DNA of 5,162 nt, from the NCBI GenBank assembly GCA_030619215.1, contig JAUXBV010000311.1:1-5162 (forward strand), written 5' to 3'. The position numbers and the translations under genes were made by a program. The stretch is from Fibrobacterota bacterium (GTDB taxonomy: Bacteria; Fibrobacterota; Chitinivibrionia; Chitinivibrionales; JANQEN01). The notes under the pieces were generated by a model. It searched no databases, had not been told where the DNA came from, and saw only the letters and a list, made by a program, of their open reading frames with translations. Positions within the stretch are counted from its first letter, which is position 1. The number at the start of each line of letters is the position of its first letter. Below, in pieces: positions 5,054 through 5,162 of the stretch.

Positions 5054-5162
5054 ATGGAAAATATACAAGATTGGTTGAATAAAAAAGGTAAAAATTATAC
5101 GATTAGCTATGTGTTTAATACGTTTAAGACAAGCTCTTCCGGGAATAATAAAAATAAAAACC
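5054..5162 (+). CDS. Possible 5' end of an unrecognised gene, partial
   Basis: From ATG 5054 the frame is open to the right edge (36 codons, beginning MENIQDWLNKKGKNYTISYV and ending in an Asn/Lys/Ser-rich stretch). It is divergent from the 3954-5003 gene with a 50-bp gap. The stretch is only about 27 percent G+C by hand count, clearly more AT-rich than the neighbouring genes. AAAGGA (5028-5033) is 20 nt before this ATG, too far for a Shine-Dalgarno site. TTG 5036 would be too close to it. The sequence looks protein-like (Trp, Tyr and charged residues in plausible order), but I cannot assign a family, and chance openness in AT-rich DNA is possible. Confidence 0.35.
   Translation, partial: MENIQDWLNKKGKNYTISYVFNTFKTSSSGNNKNKN

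Noticed and set aside
5094..5099. TATAAT on the minus strand as promoter of the 3954-5003 gene
   Set aside because: The -10 match is perfect, but no acceptable -35 lies 15-19 nt upstream (the nearest TTGTCT is 27 nt away), and the DNA is so AT-rich that such hexamers are expected by chance.

Overview
The window comes from a Gram-negative (diderm) bacterium with a moderate to low G+C genome. The evidence is a set of outer-membrane biogenesis genes: an LptF/LptG-type lipopolysaccharide export permease, a CpoB/YbgF-like lipoprotein and a BamD-like assembly factor. The permease has a long helical insert, and BamD lacks a lipobox Cys. This points away from Enterobacteria and towards a Fibrobacterota/Bacteroidota-like or other deep diderm lineage, but that placement is an inference and not secure.

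Layout from left to right. Positions 1-1147 (minus strand) hold the first 382 codons of an LptF-type permease that runs off the left edge. A 164-bp divergent control region follows. It has a sigma70-like promoter for each direction and a pair of 8-bp direct repeats between them. On the plus strand come a CpoB/YbgF-like TPR lipoprotein (1312-2106), a BamD-like TPR protein (2293-3105) and NadD, nicotinate-nucleotide adenylyltransferase (3208-3804). The gap before bamD carries candidate promoters and a 17-bp palindrome. The gap between bamD and nadD carries two hairpins in tandem. Next is a 138-bp MITE-like element (3805-3942) with imperfect terminal inverted repeats, flanked by a perfect 7-bp direct repeat. 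It sits exactly between the stop codons of nadD and the convergent gene at 3954-5003. That gene encodes an exported or membrane-anchored protein that I do not recognise, with a probable SH3-like segment and a BamE/SmpA-like C-terminal segment. At the right edge (from about 5054) an AT-rich open frame on the plus strand may be the start of another gene.

How the genes work together: apart from nadD (NAD biosynthesis, cytoplasmic), all recognisable products act in the envelope. LptF moves LPS out of the inner membrane, BamD helps insert beta-barrel proteins, and the CpoB-like protein probably coordinates peptidoglycan and outer-membrane remodelling. I see no defence system, CRISPR array, RNA gene or obviously new multigene system. 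The points most worth a second look are the MITE-like insertion with its reconstructable empty site, the unrecognised BamE-like protein, the non-lipidated BamD and the regulatory palindromes.
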